This document shows positions 46,032 to 56,734 of a stretch of 64,000 bases of DNA, in pieces; the stretch's first letter is position 1, and the number at the start of each line of letters is the position of its first letter. The notes beneath the pieces are model-generated. The model had not been told where the DNA came from and made no database searches. It saw only the letters and a program-made list of their open reading frames with translations. The stretch is taken from contig JASANH010000744.1 in assembly GCA_030248295.1 (NCBI GenBank), positions 62,001 through 126,000 on the forward strand. Reading direction: 5' to 3'. This stretch comes from Mesodorylaimus sp. YZB2_4 (taxonomy: Eukaryota > Nematoda > Enoplea > Dorylaimida > Dorylaimidae). The position numbers and the translations under genes are program-made.

Positions 46032-46800
46032 TGTCTCATGAAACGCCCACATCCTCAAAATAACTTCCATTTCCGGCTGCTTGCGTGTTTGTTCCCTGCT
46101 GATTACCTTTCAGTCCACAGTTTTCTTTGACAGGCGTTTAACCTGACAGACAGAAAGACGGTGAAGGAGCTGAGAATACTTGCAAGTTTCTATGCAAGTA
46201 TCTTCACCTTCAACAGTCTCTCGGCATGCCAGCAAAGCCTATGTTTGATCCTGTCCTGACGTACTGAAGGTTTTGCGAACACTTGAGGGACGATAGTTTT
46301 GGGTAAATCAGTAGGTCTACATATATGGACCTGGACTTGTCATGTGCCCGCCAGACTATAAATATTGTGCTTGGATAAAAAATAAAGTGAAAGTTTTCTT
46401 CCGGCTTTTAGTCAGTGGGCACAGTGTGCTCTGAGCGTTAGTCCACCAGCACGGCGCACGTTGTCCTGTTTTCGTGGGGTCTGGGGCTTGGAAGACGGTA
46501 TATCTTGTCTATAGTCATCTAATGTGGCCGAATTAGGTAAGTTAGTCCCGATGTGCCAATTTGCTTCGAACATGACTCAAGATGCAGCAAATGAGACCAG
46601 TACGTCATCCGTGACGTGACTGCAGTGTTATAATAACCATTTTGTAAACTGTGGCCTGCTTCACCCTGTGATATGTGTCCCAGTTTACGGTGCCAGTAGA
46701 GCTCTCTCCAGACACCAGTCAGCATCAGCGGCTCTTCAGTCGTCGATCGTGAAGGCCAGAGTGCGGTTGAGTCTGTCGCTTTGTCCAGGTCGAAGTCAAG
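46032..46800. promoter_or_regulatory. Divergent spacer upstream of the LIM gene
   Basis: Contains the upstream regions of the 137-residue gene (-) and the LIM gene (+). A TTTGTCCAG acceptor-like site lies about 12 nt before the LIM ATG. No gene was recognised. Confidence 0.35.
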
Positions 46801-47517
46801 ATGGCGTACGCGTTGACCAAGTGCTTCAAGTGCAGCAAGGTGATCAGTGGCCAGTCGCGCGAGTTCGGAAAGCGAATGTTCCACTTCAACTGCTTGACGT
46901 GCGGTCTCTGCAAGGCGGTGTTGGGCGCCGACGATCATGGAAAGATCCGCGACAACCGAGTCTTCTGCAAGACCTGCTTCACGAAACGCTTCCGGCCGCG
47001 GTGCGATGCCTGCAAGCAGCCGATCCCTGAAGGTGACGGCCTTTCGGTAAGTGATGCTTTTTTTGGTTTGAGCTCCTGCGCCATTGTCGCTTCGCTTTTA
47101 GACGCAAGGCAAGACGTTGCAAAGAAGTGCTTCCGATGCGCTGGATGCTAACGGCCGATGGGACCGGGCAAGCAAGTTCTGATGAAGGGCGAAATCTACT
47201 GCCAGGTGAAATGTCAACAGGAGCGCGTGATCCGAGAGAAAGCGGCCGCCGACGCTTTGGCCAACGCAGCGAAAGCCGCCAAGCAGCAGCAATCAGCGCC
47301 CGCAGCGCCCCCACCGCCGCCGCCACCACCTGCCGCAGCTCCTGCCGAAGGTGAAGCCCAACCAGTCGAGACCACGCCAGCTACCGAACCTCCAGCCGCC
47401 GAGGGAGGAGAAGCTCCGCCAGCCGCCGAGGGAGGAGAAGCTCCGCCAGCCGCCGAGGGAGGAGAAGCGCCGCCAGCTGCCGAAGGAGGAAAAGCGCCGC
47501 CGGCCGAGGGGCAGTGA
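46801..47517 (+). pseudogene. Two-LIM-domain protein with frame breaks in LIM2
   Basis: Exon 46801-47046 encodes an intact LIM domain (CFKCSKVISGQ, FHFNCLTCGLC, CKTC) of the cysteine-rich-protein/actin-scaffold type and starts the second (RCDACKQPIPEGDGLS). The exon from 47102 begins TQGKTL, but about one base is then missing before KKCFRCAGC, and an in-frame TAA (47149-47151) follows at a point where a small insertion and deletion seem to offset each other. The same frame then continues well (PMGPGKQVLMKGEIYCQVKC) into an Ala/Pro/Glu-rich tail ending at 47517. It is either a recent pseudogene or a real gene with assembly indels; the good preservation elsewhere favours the latter. Confidence 0.7.
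47392..47499 (+). repeat. 27-bp coding minisatellite, four units
   Basis: Four consecutive 27-bp units encode PPAAEGGEA-type repeats in the tail of the LIM gene. The first three are nearly identical and the fourth diverged (GGKA). Confidence 0.85.
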
Positions 47518-48261
47518 TGGCCAGTGATGAGATGATGAGGCTTGTGCAGTGCGATGCCATGTTCTGCGATCGGTGCGATGTCCGCGTTCGCTGCGTCGAA
47601 AGTCGTGTGAGCTGTCATGAGGTAAAACGATCCCCGTGTGAGCTGTGAACTAGCGTAGAAGTACAGGCGATCAAGGAACACAGGTTCTTGGGAAAGCGAG
47701 CTCGAATAGTCTTACGCCAGCGTTGACGCTATATTAGGAAAGAGACCAGACACAGTAGCGCCCGCGTTTGATCGCGCTGCTGAAGCTGTGGTGTGCGGAC
47801 CCTGGGAGCGGTATGCACGTTATTAAATGCAGGGAGGGCTGACTCCTGCCAGTCACATTTCCCTGTTTCGTTCCTCGACGAGACACAACAGGCCCTTAAC
47901 TGTAGCCATGATAAAAGCTAGACAGCGGTTTCATGGAAACTGCATTGATAGCCTCGCAGCTTCTTTCGTCGAAGGTTTCTCGAACATTTGCGACAGGAAT
48001 CAGAAGATCATTCAAACCAGTGAGCGGAATTCATCCGCTATTGTAAGTCAAGACAAGAAGACCCAGCGAAATGACGCGCCTCGATGCGGAACCTGTCTGC
48101 AGAGTTCGCCCTGCCACTCAGCCACACCAGCTCATCATGATTTCCCTCTTTCTACTCAAATCATCAACACGCGGTGTCCTGGTGAGTCATGGTGCACGGG
48201 CAACCAAGGTTTACTGCTGACCCACTTACCACTGCTGACCCACTGCATCACCACGCTGCCT

Positions 48262-48380
48262 GACCTGGCTATGGCTTGCACGTACAGTAGTATAGAGCTT
48301 AACAAGTTCAGTTTTTTCCTAGGTTTTTCGACAAAACGGAGCAGGCTATCATCAGACATGCATTGCGCAGTCAACAGCAT
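48262..48380. repeat. Dispersed repeat family B, second copy
   Basis: CTGACCTGGCTATGGCTTGCACGT, TTTTTCGACA, ATCAGACATGCATTGCGCAGTCA and CATGGCGCATCA follow the same order as related strings at 45386-45500. Borders are approximate. Confidence 0.5.
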
Positions 48381-48499
48381 GGCGCATCACAGACCGGTGG
48401 ACTCAGGGCGGTGGACTTATACAATCACGACTGGGCTATGAACTCTACTGATCCTTGGCTGATGAGACTGTCGCCCTTTCGGCTCCTGTGGCCTCACTC

Positions 48500-48650
48500 T
48501 TTTCTGCAAGGCGGGTTATGGCGAGTGGGAGAGAACTATTGATCTTGGGTTGATGTTTCAGCCGCAGAATAGTCGCACGTATCCTTGCTCCAGTCGGAGT
48601 TTTGCCCACCGGTTTGGAGCAGTCGGGCTCTCACTCCTGCCAGGCATGGC
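48500..48650. repeat. Dispersed repeat family A, copy 3
   Basis: GAGTGGGAGAGAACTATTGAT, GGTTGATGTTTCAGCCGCA and CCAGTCGGAGTTTTGCCC match the two copies in PPWD1 introns. Confidence 0.6.
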
Positions 48651-48722
48651 TACATTTTCATCTCTCCTCTCATTGTCAGTACGGGTAAGTAACTAGTGTT
48701 TCAATGACCAGGGTTTTTTACT

Positions 48723-48882
48723 GTCTGACCTGACCCTGACCTTGACTGATCCCTCAAAAAATTGTCTAACCTGACCCTGACCTTGACCAGCCCCCACAAA
48801 TTTTCTGACCTGACAGTTGACCTTGGCGAGGAACTGTAAATTTTCTAGCTCTGACTTTGACATTGATCATCCGTAAATTTAA
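48723..48882 (+). repeat. 40-bp tandem repeat, four decaying units
   Basis: Units start at 48723, 48763, 48803 and 48843, exactly 40 bp apart. Each contains a T(G)TCT-ACCTGACC...TTGAC core and an A-rich end; similarity falls from the first to the fourth. Confidence 0.75.
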
Positions 48883-49009
48883 GCGCGTCCTAAGACATAT
48901 CCCATCTTGTTTCACAGTAAAAAAGGATGACTCCATAGATTTTATCAGACCACAAAATTTATATGTACCATAATACCATCCAAGCCAACTTATCAACTTA
49001 CTATTCAGA

Positions 49010-49170
49010 GGGAGCCGCAGTGGCTCAAAGTAGGTTAAGGCTCTGGTTCCGCATTATTTTATCCAGCAACACAGACTGGAAGGCCGCGCTTCTTTTCCGG
49101 CTTGGACCGGCAGTTCAGTCGCCCGTTCTCATAGTCAGAGTGGGAACTGGTCTTAATAGCGATTTACTGG
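49010..49170 (+). repeat. tRNA-derived SINE-like sequence
   Basis: AGCCGCAGTGGCTCAAAGTAGGTTAAGGC matches a pol III A box and a tRNA-Leu/Ser-type D arm. A weaker B-box-like GGCAGTTCAGTCGC follows about 90 nt later. Ends are not defined. Confidence 0.45.
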
Positions 49171-49845
49171 CGGTCTGCCGCTGGCGTTGCACTCCTGGCT
49201 CTGGTCGACTCATCCTGTACCGTCAACGTGGAACACGAACGACTGGAGGCAGGAAACTGGCGAAAGCCCAGTCGAAAAGGAAGGCCCGAGGGACCTCCCT
49301 TCTTGTCCGCTATTAGCTGGGATGCTGGTACTGATGTGTAATAGGCTTGTTTGGCTGGGGGAGAGAGGGGGAGGGTGTGTATTTGGTTGCCTTCGTTGGC
49401 TGATCGATCAAACTGTAAAGGGTGCAGTGTTTACTCTTCCACCTAGGTACAGCAAGTCAATGCCGGTTACCGGTTATCAAGGTACGATGCCATCAACATG
49501 CCAGGTCGCCCGATCAAAGTACAATCGAAGGCTCAGAAGACCAGTCCTTGTGATATACGGGTGATCTGTTTATTTATGCAAAGCGATCCACTGGGGAGGT
49601 ATATAAGGGGGATGTCTGCCTTGTTCTTGGAGAGTGTGCCGTGTCTCCGTCGGGTGCGTGGTTCAGTAAACGAGTGGTTACAAAACGCTTTCTTGGCGTC
49701 CAGCAGAAATATGTATACCTACCAACAACGTTACTAATGCGCGTACTTTACGCTACAGGATTCCTTTGTCGTAAGAAATCCTGCCTTGCCAGTCGCAAAC
49801 CTTCGCGTAATCGCACATTTTGACGCCGCAGCATCGCGTTGCGCC

Positions 49846-52238
49846 ATGGCTCCGCTGCGTGTGCTGGACACCGAGCCTTCGGACAGTTTATTCGAACCGT
49901 TCGCGCCAATGTTCGCCACCTTCCTGACCTTCGTGCTCGCCATTTCGATCTGTACCTGCTGCCGACGACAAAAAAGTAAGTCAGAGAAACCGTCGAAACA
50001 AGAGAAAACTAGCAAAGTGGACACATCTCTGCGAGCCATTCCTCTTCCGATGCCCACCAGAGAACCGATCCTGATCTCTCTTCAGTCGACGTGAGTCCCG
50101 TGTGTTTATTTCTTTCTCATTGTTTTATTAAAGCCTTACGCAGGTCTTTCTTTTCCTTCGCTCTGAACGTGTATCGTTGGCGCGGCACCATGCACGCCCG
50201 AAAGACCTTCTTGGCCTTCCCGTCTGCACTTCAAGTTTCATTCGGTCCCTACTACGATGCAGCGAAGAATGTAACCCGTGCCCAAATGCGAACTGTCCTC
50301 TTTCCCACGCTGCCAGACAGTATCGTCGAAGAAGCCCTCCTCCTTCTGACTGCCACCATTTCTCCACAGGCTCTCGGTGGCCCAGAACGTGGCTGGCGGT
50401 TCGGCACCCGGCTCTACGCCCCGAAGAAGCAAACGGACGCCTACTGCCCCGAATACCGTCGAAAGTTCGATTTGATAAATGAGCGTTCTGGAAAAATGAT
50501 GGAAATGGTACCGTTCGACAGGAGCGAGAAGAAGCGAGAAGAAGTCATGGACGATCTGAACGCTTGGGCCAAGCGCGTCGTCGGCTTCATGGAAGCCCCT
50601 TTGTACGACTACGCCGAGAGAAAGATGCAAACGTTCTTCCTGAACAAGGCCGACCCTCGACTCGTTCTGATCAACGTGTGCGGGTTCCGTTGCCAAATGG
50701 AGAGGGCCTTCCGAGCAGAAAACGTCTCATCGACCGGCCACCCATTCTTGAGCTACGACGGCAGAAAACTGATTCCAAACCTGCCGATGCTGCACACCTG
50801 CGAAGATGACGAGACGGATTTCTGCTACTACTACCACGAGGATGGAGAATTCCAACTTCTGCGCCTTCCGCTCAAGCCGAGTATCAAGTCCGACTCGCAG
50901 CTCGCCGTCTACTTTATGCTGCCGAAGGAGCGAGGTACCCTAAGAATGATGGAAAGAAAGTTTGAGCCCGCAACGTTCACCAGTCGCATTCAAAAATGCG
51001 TTCACCCACAACGAGTTCGAGTAAGTATCCATTATCACTCACGATTCTAAAACTGACTGACTCTTCCTTCTTTTTAGATCGTCATTCCAAAGATGGTACT
51101 TGAGTACCGATACAAAGATTTCGCTGACGGCATGAAGAGCCTCGGAACGAATGCACTCGTTGACCCCAGAAATGCTGAACTCGCTGCCATGTTCGCTGCT
51201 GAAGAACAAAATGACGTCGTTAAAGAGCCTGCCAAGTCCGTAGTTACTCGGAAAACGCCGAAATCGAAAGCGCCGAAAGGTAAGATGACCAAAAAAGGCG
51301 CCTACGAAAACCCGTGTTTGACCGACGCCGTCCATGCTGGATGCTTCCTGGTAAGCGACTACGGCCCAAAACTCTTTTATCTAAATGTTTCGAAGCTCAG
51401 CTCTTTTTCGTTCTAGCTCATCGAAGACGAAGCAGAGAAACAGTCCGAGCTGAAGGAGAAGGGAAAAACTGTCTGGACAAAAACGTTCAGCACAAGCAAG
51501 ATCGCAGATGGAAACAGCGGGAGCAAACGGGCTGAACTGACGACGAGCAAGACTGTCGAAATGTCAAATGACACAGCTGATACGAAGTCGGGAAAAAAGG
51601 CAAATTCGCCGTCTGATAAGGGCAGCAAAAATGACGACGCCGCGATTCCGACTCGGACGCTGCCGACTTCGACGACCACCAGTGCAGTTTCGAGCAAAAC
51701 AAATGCATCTTCGAGTGTGCCCTCAACGTCAAATGACACCGTCGTTACAAAATCGGGAAAAAATGCAAATTCGCCGTCCAATACGAGTAGCAAAAATGAG
51801 AATGCTACGACTCCTACTCCGACGTTGCCGACGACGTCGACGACAAGTGCAGTCTCGAGCAAGACAAGGGCGTCTTCTAGGGCGTCCATCTTTTCGCGTT
51901 TCTCCAGGAAAAGCGGAAAGAAAGGAAGCGAAAAGGGATCTAGCAGCAAAAGTCCAAGCGAAAAAGAGAAAGGTGACAGCCAAAAGGAGGCTAGTGGAAG
52001 TGGACCCGAGAAAAGTGCCAGCCAACCCATCTCTAAGGTGGCATCTGGAAAGGAGGATCGAAAGAAGTCGCCGACCATGGCAGACGATCTGCCTTGTCCA
52101 GTCTGCACTCGTATCGAGTCGCGCGGTGTGCATCCGCAGCTGAAGCGCTTTGTCGCTGATCATCCGTTCGTCTGGATCGTGGTGATCGAGAGTCCAGTTC
52201 TGGTGCCACTGGTGATGGGACGATTTTGCGGACAGTAG
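49846..52238 (+). CDS. Membrane-anchored serpin-like protein with a giant insert in the reactive loop
   Basis: Four exons (49846-50090, 50144-51020, 51078-51350, 51417-52238) give 738 residues. Residues about 20-40 (FAPMFATFLTFVLAISICTC) form a membrane helix, followed by CCRRQK and a Lys/Ser linker. A serpin fold starts near residue 83 (SFFSFALNVYRW), with a gate/strand region near VIPKMVLEYRYKDFADGMKS. The hinge aligns as AVHAGCFLLIEDEAEKQSEL, where inhibitory serpins have small residues. Then a Ser/Thr/Lys-rich stretch of more than 200 residues takes the loop's place. The serpin C-terminus FVADHPFVWIVVIESPVLVP with MGRF closes the fold. Non-inhibitory function is likely. Acid before and basic residues after the helix suggest the serpin faces the cytosol. 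Confidence 0.85.
51564..51893 (+). repeat. 165-bp tandem duplication inside the serpin insert
   Basis: Two 55-codon units (51564-51728 and 51729-51893) both read SNDT..TKSGK.ANSPS...SKN, then TLPT.TTTSAVSSKT. They lie in the Ser/Thr-rich insert and keep the frame, so the insert has grown at least partly by duplication. Confidence 0.85.
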
Positions 52239-53201
52239 CGAGTCGATCGTGATCGTCATTTGAAATTCTTGTGACATGCTTGTCTGTTGTGTATTGCTTC
52301 TCCGAAACAAACGCATTCCGAGTTGGTGCTATCTCAGTTCCACACCAGACTCTAGCCCGCCAAAGTGGCGGCGGATGAGTCGACCGTCACCCGCCTCACT
52401 GTCGATGTTCCTAGAATGGAGAGCTCAACGAAGTACTACCACTGCGAATCAAATGAGTCTCCGCGTCCCATGTCCCTGAACTTTGCTAATCCATGAGTAC
52501 TGTTGCACACCTACAGCAATATGTACAGTGCTCGCCTGTACATGTTCTTATCGGACAAGACTTGCAAGGCAGTGTTTCCTTTAGAGCGTGATGGGTTTTA
52601 AAGCTGAGGCGGCCTCGTTTTTTGAAATTTTGGAGAATAAAAGCTGTGAATTTGAGGATGTGTGCTGGCGATCGATGCACGGGGCTCTCAAGTGTCTGCA
52701 ATTTTTATCACAGTTCTGGCTTCTCGCCCCTGCTAACGGTAAGTTTCATGGCATTCGGTTTGAGCTCTCCTCTAGAATCTATCCTTCAGCGGCCATTTGT
52801 GCAAGCACCCTTGCGACCCAGCTTGGTGCACTTCTGCATTGAGCTTACGAGCTGTGTTGGAGAAACTGAAAACAATGCCCTTATAAAATCTCATGGTGAG
52901 AATCACGTCCGAATCTGTCACTTTCACCGCGAAAGAGGGCTCTTTGTTGCAAAGTCTATTCGCGGCTGGATAGCCCGACAGATTGTCTGAAATTGGTTTG
53001 ACTCGAGCAATGCTGCTACTAACGATGAGTGGTGCGGCTAATCGCTTTTTGGTGATACAGTCCCCTAAGCTGATAGTACGCACTTTACATTATTTTCATA
53101 GGTCTCGCGGACTGATGATCCCGATGTTATTCTGGGCAGTTGCACGGCTGGTGGACGGTTGCCTGTTGATCGAGCTACCTGGGACGACAAAGTACAGAAG
53201 A
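52239..53201. other. Spacer between serpin and PP1 genes
   Basis: Short frames only, with no recognisable domain. An ATTTTCATAG acceptor-like site occurs about 100 nt before the PP1 start codon. Nothing else seen. Confidence 0.4.
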
Positions 53202-54541
53202 ATGGCATCGCCGCCGCCGCTGCCCCCCGACCAATGCAAAAAGACCGCCACTCACATCGTCAAGGCCATCAAGCGGAGTGTGACCAAACATACGACATCC
53301 GGATTGTCGACCCAAGATATCACGACCCTGCTGCTCGCCGTCGGGCCTATCTTCAGAGATCAGCCGATGCTCGTCGAGGTGTCGTTGCCTGTTTCGGTGT
53401 GCGGAGACGTCCATGGTCAAATCGGCGATGTCGTCCGCCTGTTTGATCAGCACGGTTGGCCGCCCAAGATGCGTTACTTGTTTTTGGGTAAGTCGAGTGC
53501 GAAGAAGGCCAAATGTCGCGTCTTTTTTTACAAATACGAAGGTTCTGCTCCAACATGAATTTCTTATCTTTAGGGGACTACGTCGATCGCGGTCCAAACA
53601 ACGTGGACACGATCTGCCTCCTGTTTGCGCTCAAATACCTCAATCCGGACGACTTCTACTTGCTGCGCGGCAACCACGAGACGAAGCCAGTCAATGACGT
53701 GTACGGGTTCAAGGGCGAGCTACAGCAGCACTTCCCAGCCACTCCTCAGCTCGACGCAGGCCTCCAGTTGTGGCAACTCTTCAACGTAAGTCTCGTTCGT
53801 TCGTGGAAAAGAATCCTTCGCGACGTCGACCTTGGTTTCAGAAAGTGTTCAGCCAAATGCCATTGGCGGGGTTGATCGACGGGCGAATTCTGTGCATGCA
53901 CGGTGGGATCTCTCCCGACCTGAAGAGCTTGGATCAGATTCGTCAGGTGAAAAGGCCGTTGACAAAGTTTCCAGACAAGGGCATCGAGATCGATCTGCTG
54001 TGGGCGGACCCAGACCCTAATCGGGACACAAAAGGTGAGTCCTACCCACCTGGCCTTTAGTAGACTTCAAAGACTTTAACGCGTTTTCTTGGCGAAGGAT
54101 TCGTGCCAAGTACTCGCGGTGTATCGTACACGTTCGGATCGGATGCGGTCATCGACAAATGCGAAGAGTTGCAGCTGGACATGATCGTGCGCGCGCATCA
54201 GGTACAGTCGGGAGCCTTCTCGTTCTCTTACAGCTGGTACGTGGCAGGCTATTTTCAGGTGGTGGTAAACGGCTTCGAATTCTTCGCCGATGGTCGGATG
54301 ATGACGTTGTTCACGGCGCCCGACTACTGCAACCAGTTCGAGAACGACGGTGGCGTCCTGCTGATCGAAAAGAGCGGCGAATGCAAGATTAAGGTAACTG
54401 CGAGCAATATCGTCTCTCTAGGTTTCCCGCCAGCATAGTTTCTCGTTTCAGCAACTAAAATCGAGAGCCAAGCTCGCGAAGGCGGACCCGCCGAAGGCTG
54501 GAGAAAAGTCGCCAAAGTCAGAAGAGAAGCCCCCGAAATGA
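53202..54541 (+). CDS. Divergent PP1-family serine/threonine protein phosphatase
   Basis: Six exons (53202-53487, 53574-53785, 53842-54034, 54098-54201, 54259-54393, 54452-54541) give 339 residues. The PPP-family catalytic motifs are complete: [40 protein letters not shown] and [10 protein letters not shown], supplying all metal ligands. Overall pattern fits PP1, but many positions that are constant in true PP1 differ, such as [20 protein letters not shown], and the Lys/Pro-rich tail is unusual. Lineage-specific PP1 copies of this sort are common in nematodes and often germline-expressed, but expression here is unknown. Third positions are G/C-rich. Confidence 0.92.
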
Positions 54542-56734
54542 AAGATGCGAGAGATCGTCAATGTGATGCGTGGTGACGTGCGATCGTGATGTCACTGTTG
54601 TGCAGCTGCGGTGTCGACTAAAGCGAACAAAAATGAGCTGAAAGGTTTGATCCAGCATGAGTTGCCTCCGTTTCAAGCGATAGAACTATATCTACACCGC
54701 GCTGTAGTCTCGCGCGCTATGAAAGCCCACTTCGACCATGGCCTATCTTGGCGCCAAGCTCGTGAATCAAAACGCTGGTTTCTTACGAGGTCGAAAAGAA
54801 TCAGCCAGTAATTCTCACATGCCAGTACAGAGTAATTCTCACATGCTTAGGGAGCCTTAAAAGGCTGCGGCTACTAGCCATATCAGTCGGGCAACGAAGT
54901 ACCTCCATCACGTCAGGATCCATGCCTAAGGCTTTTTGAAGTTGGCTAAGGGCGTCGCATTTGGTACAAAGAAGGGCACATACAGAAACGCATTAGCTAA
55001 GGTTAAACTATTGATCGGCAGGCCAAAAGCTAAGGCATGGTATGAAGCGAAGCGATACCAATCTTTGTCTCCTTACTTTTTAAAATCCCATGGCACGGCA
55101 TTTGCAATGGGGGGCTTTAGAGCGGAGCTTGCTGCTAGGGCCCTCAGCTCCGTCTTTAGACATTTAGTTCTGTCATTTATTTATGACGTCTAGGTTTGGC
55201 ACATAGAATTCCATGGAGCCACAAGTATACGGATGCATCTAAAAAATATGGCAAAAACCGTAAATCTACCAGATGTGATCACGATTGTAATCCTGAAGTC
55301 TTTGTTTCACTGCCATGTTGCGGCTATATTTTATTTGTTCGTAAATTTCCTCTTATTCACTTTCATGTATAGTCAGAGTTGCGGCGTAGGACTCTAGGAG
55401 TAGAAATGACACAATTTCATGGGCATTCAAAGAAGCCTTGCTGACCCGTGATTGAGCCTTTTGTTAGCCCAACTAATGTCGAATCATCCAGAGTGCACAA
55501 TGATGGGCGACAAGCCAAGCTATGCTACAGAACGTTGAATTGGCCTCTGCAGAACATGATGATTTTGGTGTGTGCGTTCAGTTGTCGTCCAGTAGGAAAG
55601 GACCAGTCTTGACTGTGGGCGGTTATGAATTACACGGGCTGCTTTACTTGCAGCAGAATTTTTTTTTCGACCAAGCGCGTACGGTTTGTTTTCTAGGCGT
55701 TTGCAAGAGCGATAAAATGGCCACATGAATGACAAGGTGGTCAAAAATGGTCTTTTAGTTCGTACGCCTGTATTGTATTGAACATGCAGAACCCTGTTTG
55801 GCTCCTGCTTTTTTAATGCGTTTGATTGTGTCCTTTTATTTTATGGGGTTAGCTTGGTCTCATATGTACTTGTTACTGCCGCAGCCTGACCTATGTTTTA
55901 ACTGTGTGGACGAAATATACGTGCGCGTGGCTATTGTACATGTCGGCTATTGCACGCGCACTGACGAGGGAAGGAATTGGTGTAGGAGCAAATTTAGGAC
56001 TGTTGATGGTTTTTCTTCGCAGTACCAAGTTTGGCTATCTAATCGCTATTGTGCGCTCTATGTATTTTGAGCCTATTTGGTCAGAATCGTCATTGCTTTT
56101 CTATGCGTTTTTATTTGTTCGATTTGCCATATGTAAGTTGGAACTGAGAAGGAAGAGTACATGAGATATGGAGGTGAAGAGCGGGATTTTGCAAAGATTG
56201 ATGGTCTGCGGCTGGTACTGCTTGTTACACGATTTCAGACAGAGAGACTGAGAGATAAGAGGATTCCGATATCTTCGCAGACCGTCGTAACATGCGCAGT
56301 GATGTAGCGAGCCGTGCAGTTCCTATAAACGCAAAACAGAATGACTACGAAGTGAACTCGACCAAGGAAGAGATTGCGTAGCATACCCATTCAGATTTTG
56401 TCTGTTTGATTTTCTGGTGTTTTTAAGCGTTGGCGCAAGATTTTAATCATAAGCGAATCAATAGAACGGATTGAGATGATTCAGGTGCGCTGATGGATGA
56501 AGTTCCCTCGTGACCCAATGTCAAGCCTGGTTTCGATCACTCCAACCGTGTTGTGGCTGTGAGGGATGTCAAAGCTTCATCACGAAACCGTCCCTGACTG
56601 GGGAGTTAGACATCAGCTCCAGGACTGCTGAACCCAAACGACGCTGATCCTTTACACTTCTGTGGCCTTTAGTCGTCGCTGCGAGCGGGCAAGAGTCGAT
56701 CGGTTGGGCGCTGGTCTGATCCACGAGCGGCAGC
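54542..56734. other. Gene-poor spacer
   Basis: About 2.2 kb with scattered short frames, including 54936-55193, which has no recognisable domain. No repeat structure was obvious. Nothing can be supported here. Confidence 0.35.

Larger units (their letters stand above)
47518..49845. other. Repeat-rich spacer between the LIM and serpin genes
   Basis: No gene was recognised. It holds repeat family B (about 48262-48380), family A copy 3, a 40-bp tandem array and a SINE-like sequence, listed separately. A GCTACAG acceptor-like site lies before the serpin ATG. Confidence 0.45.

Noticed and set aside
47149..47151. TAA as a sense codon (genetic-code change) in the LIM gene
   Set aside because: Other intact genes here, such as BUB3, PDCD4 and the VIP36-like gene, end with TAA at the expected place, so TAA is a stop. 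Local indels explain the LIM case better.
47214..47681. Minus-strand Ala/Gly/Ser-rich frame
   Set aside because: Mirror of the coding minisatellite in the LIM gene tail.
48723..48882. CRISPR-like array
   Set aside because: Units are directly adjacent without spacers, decay steadily, and the DNA is animal nuclear sequence.
54936..55193. 85-codon plus-strand frame
   Set aside because: No recognisable domain, splice sites or neighbours; similar frames are expected by chance.
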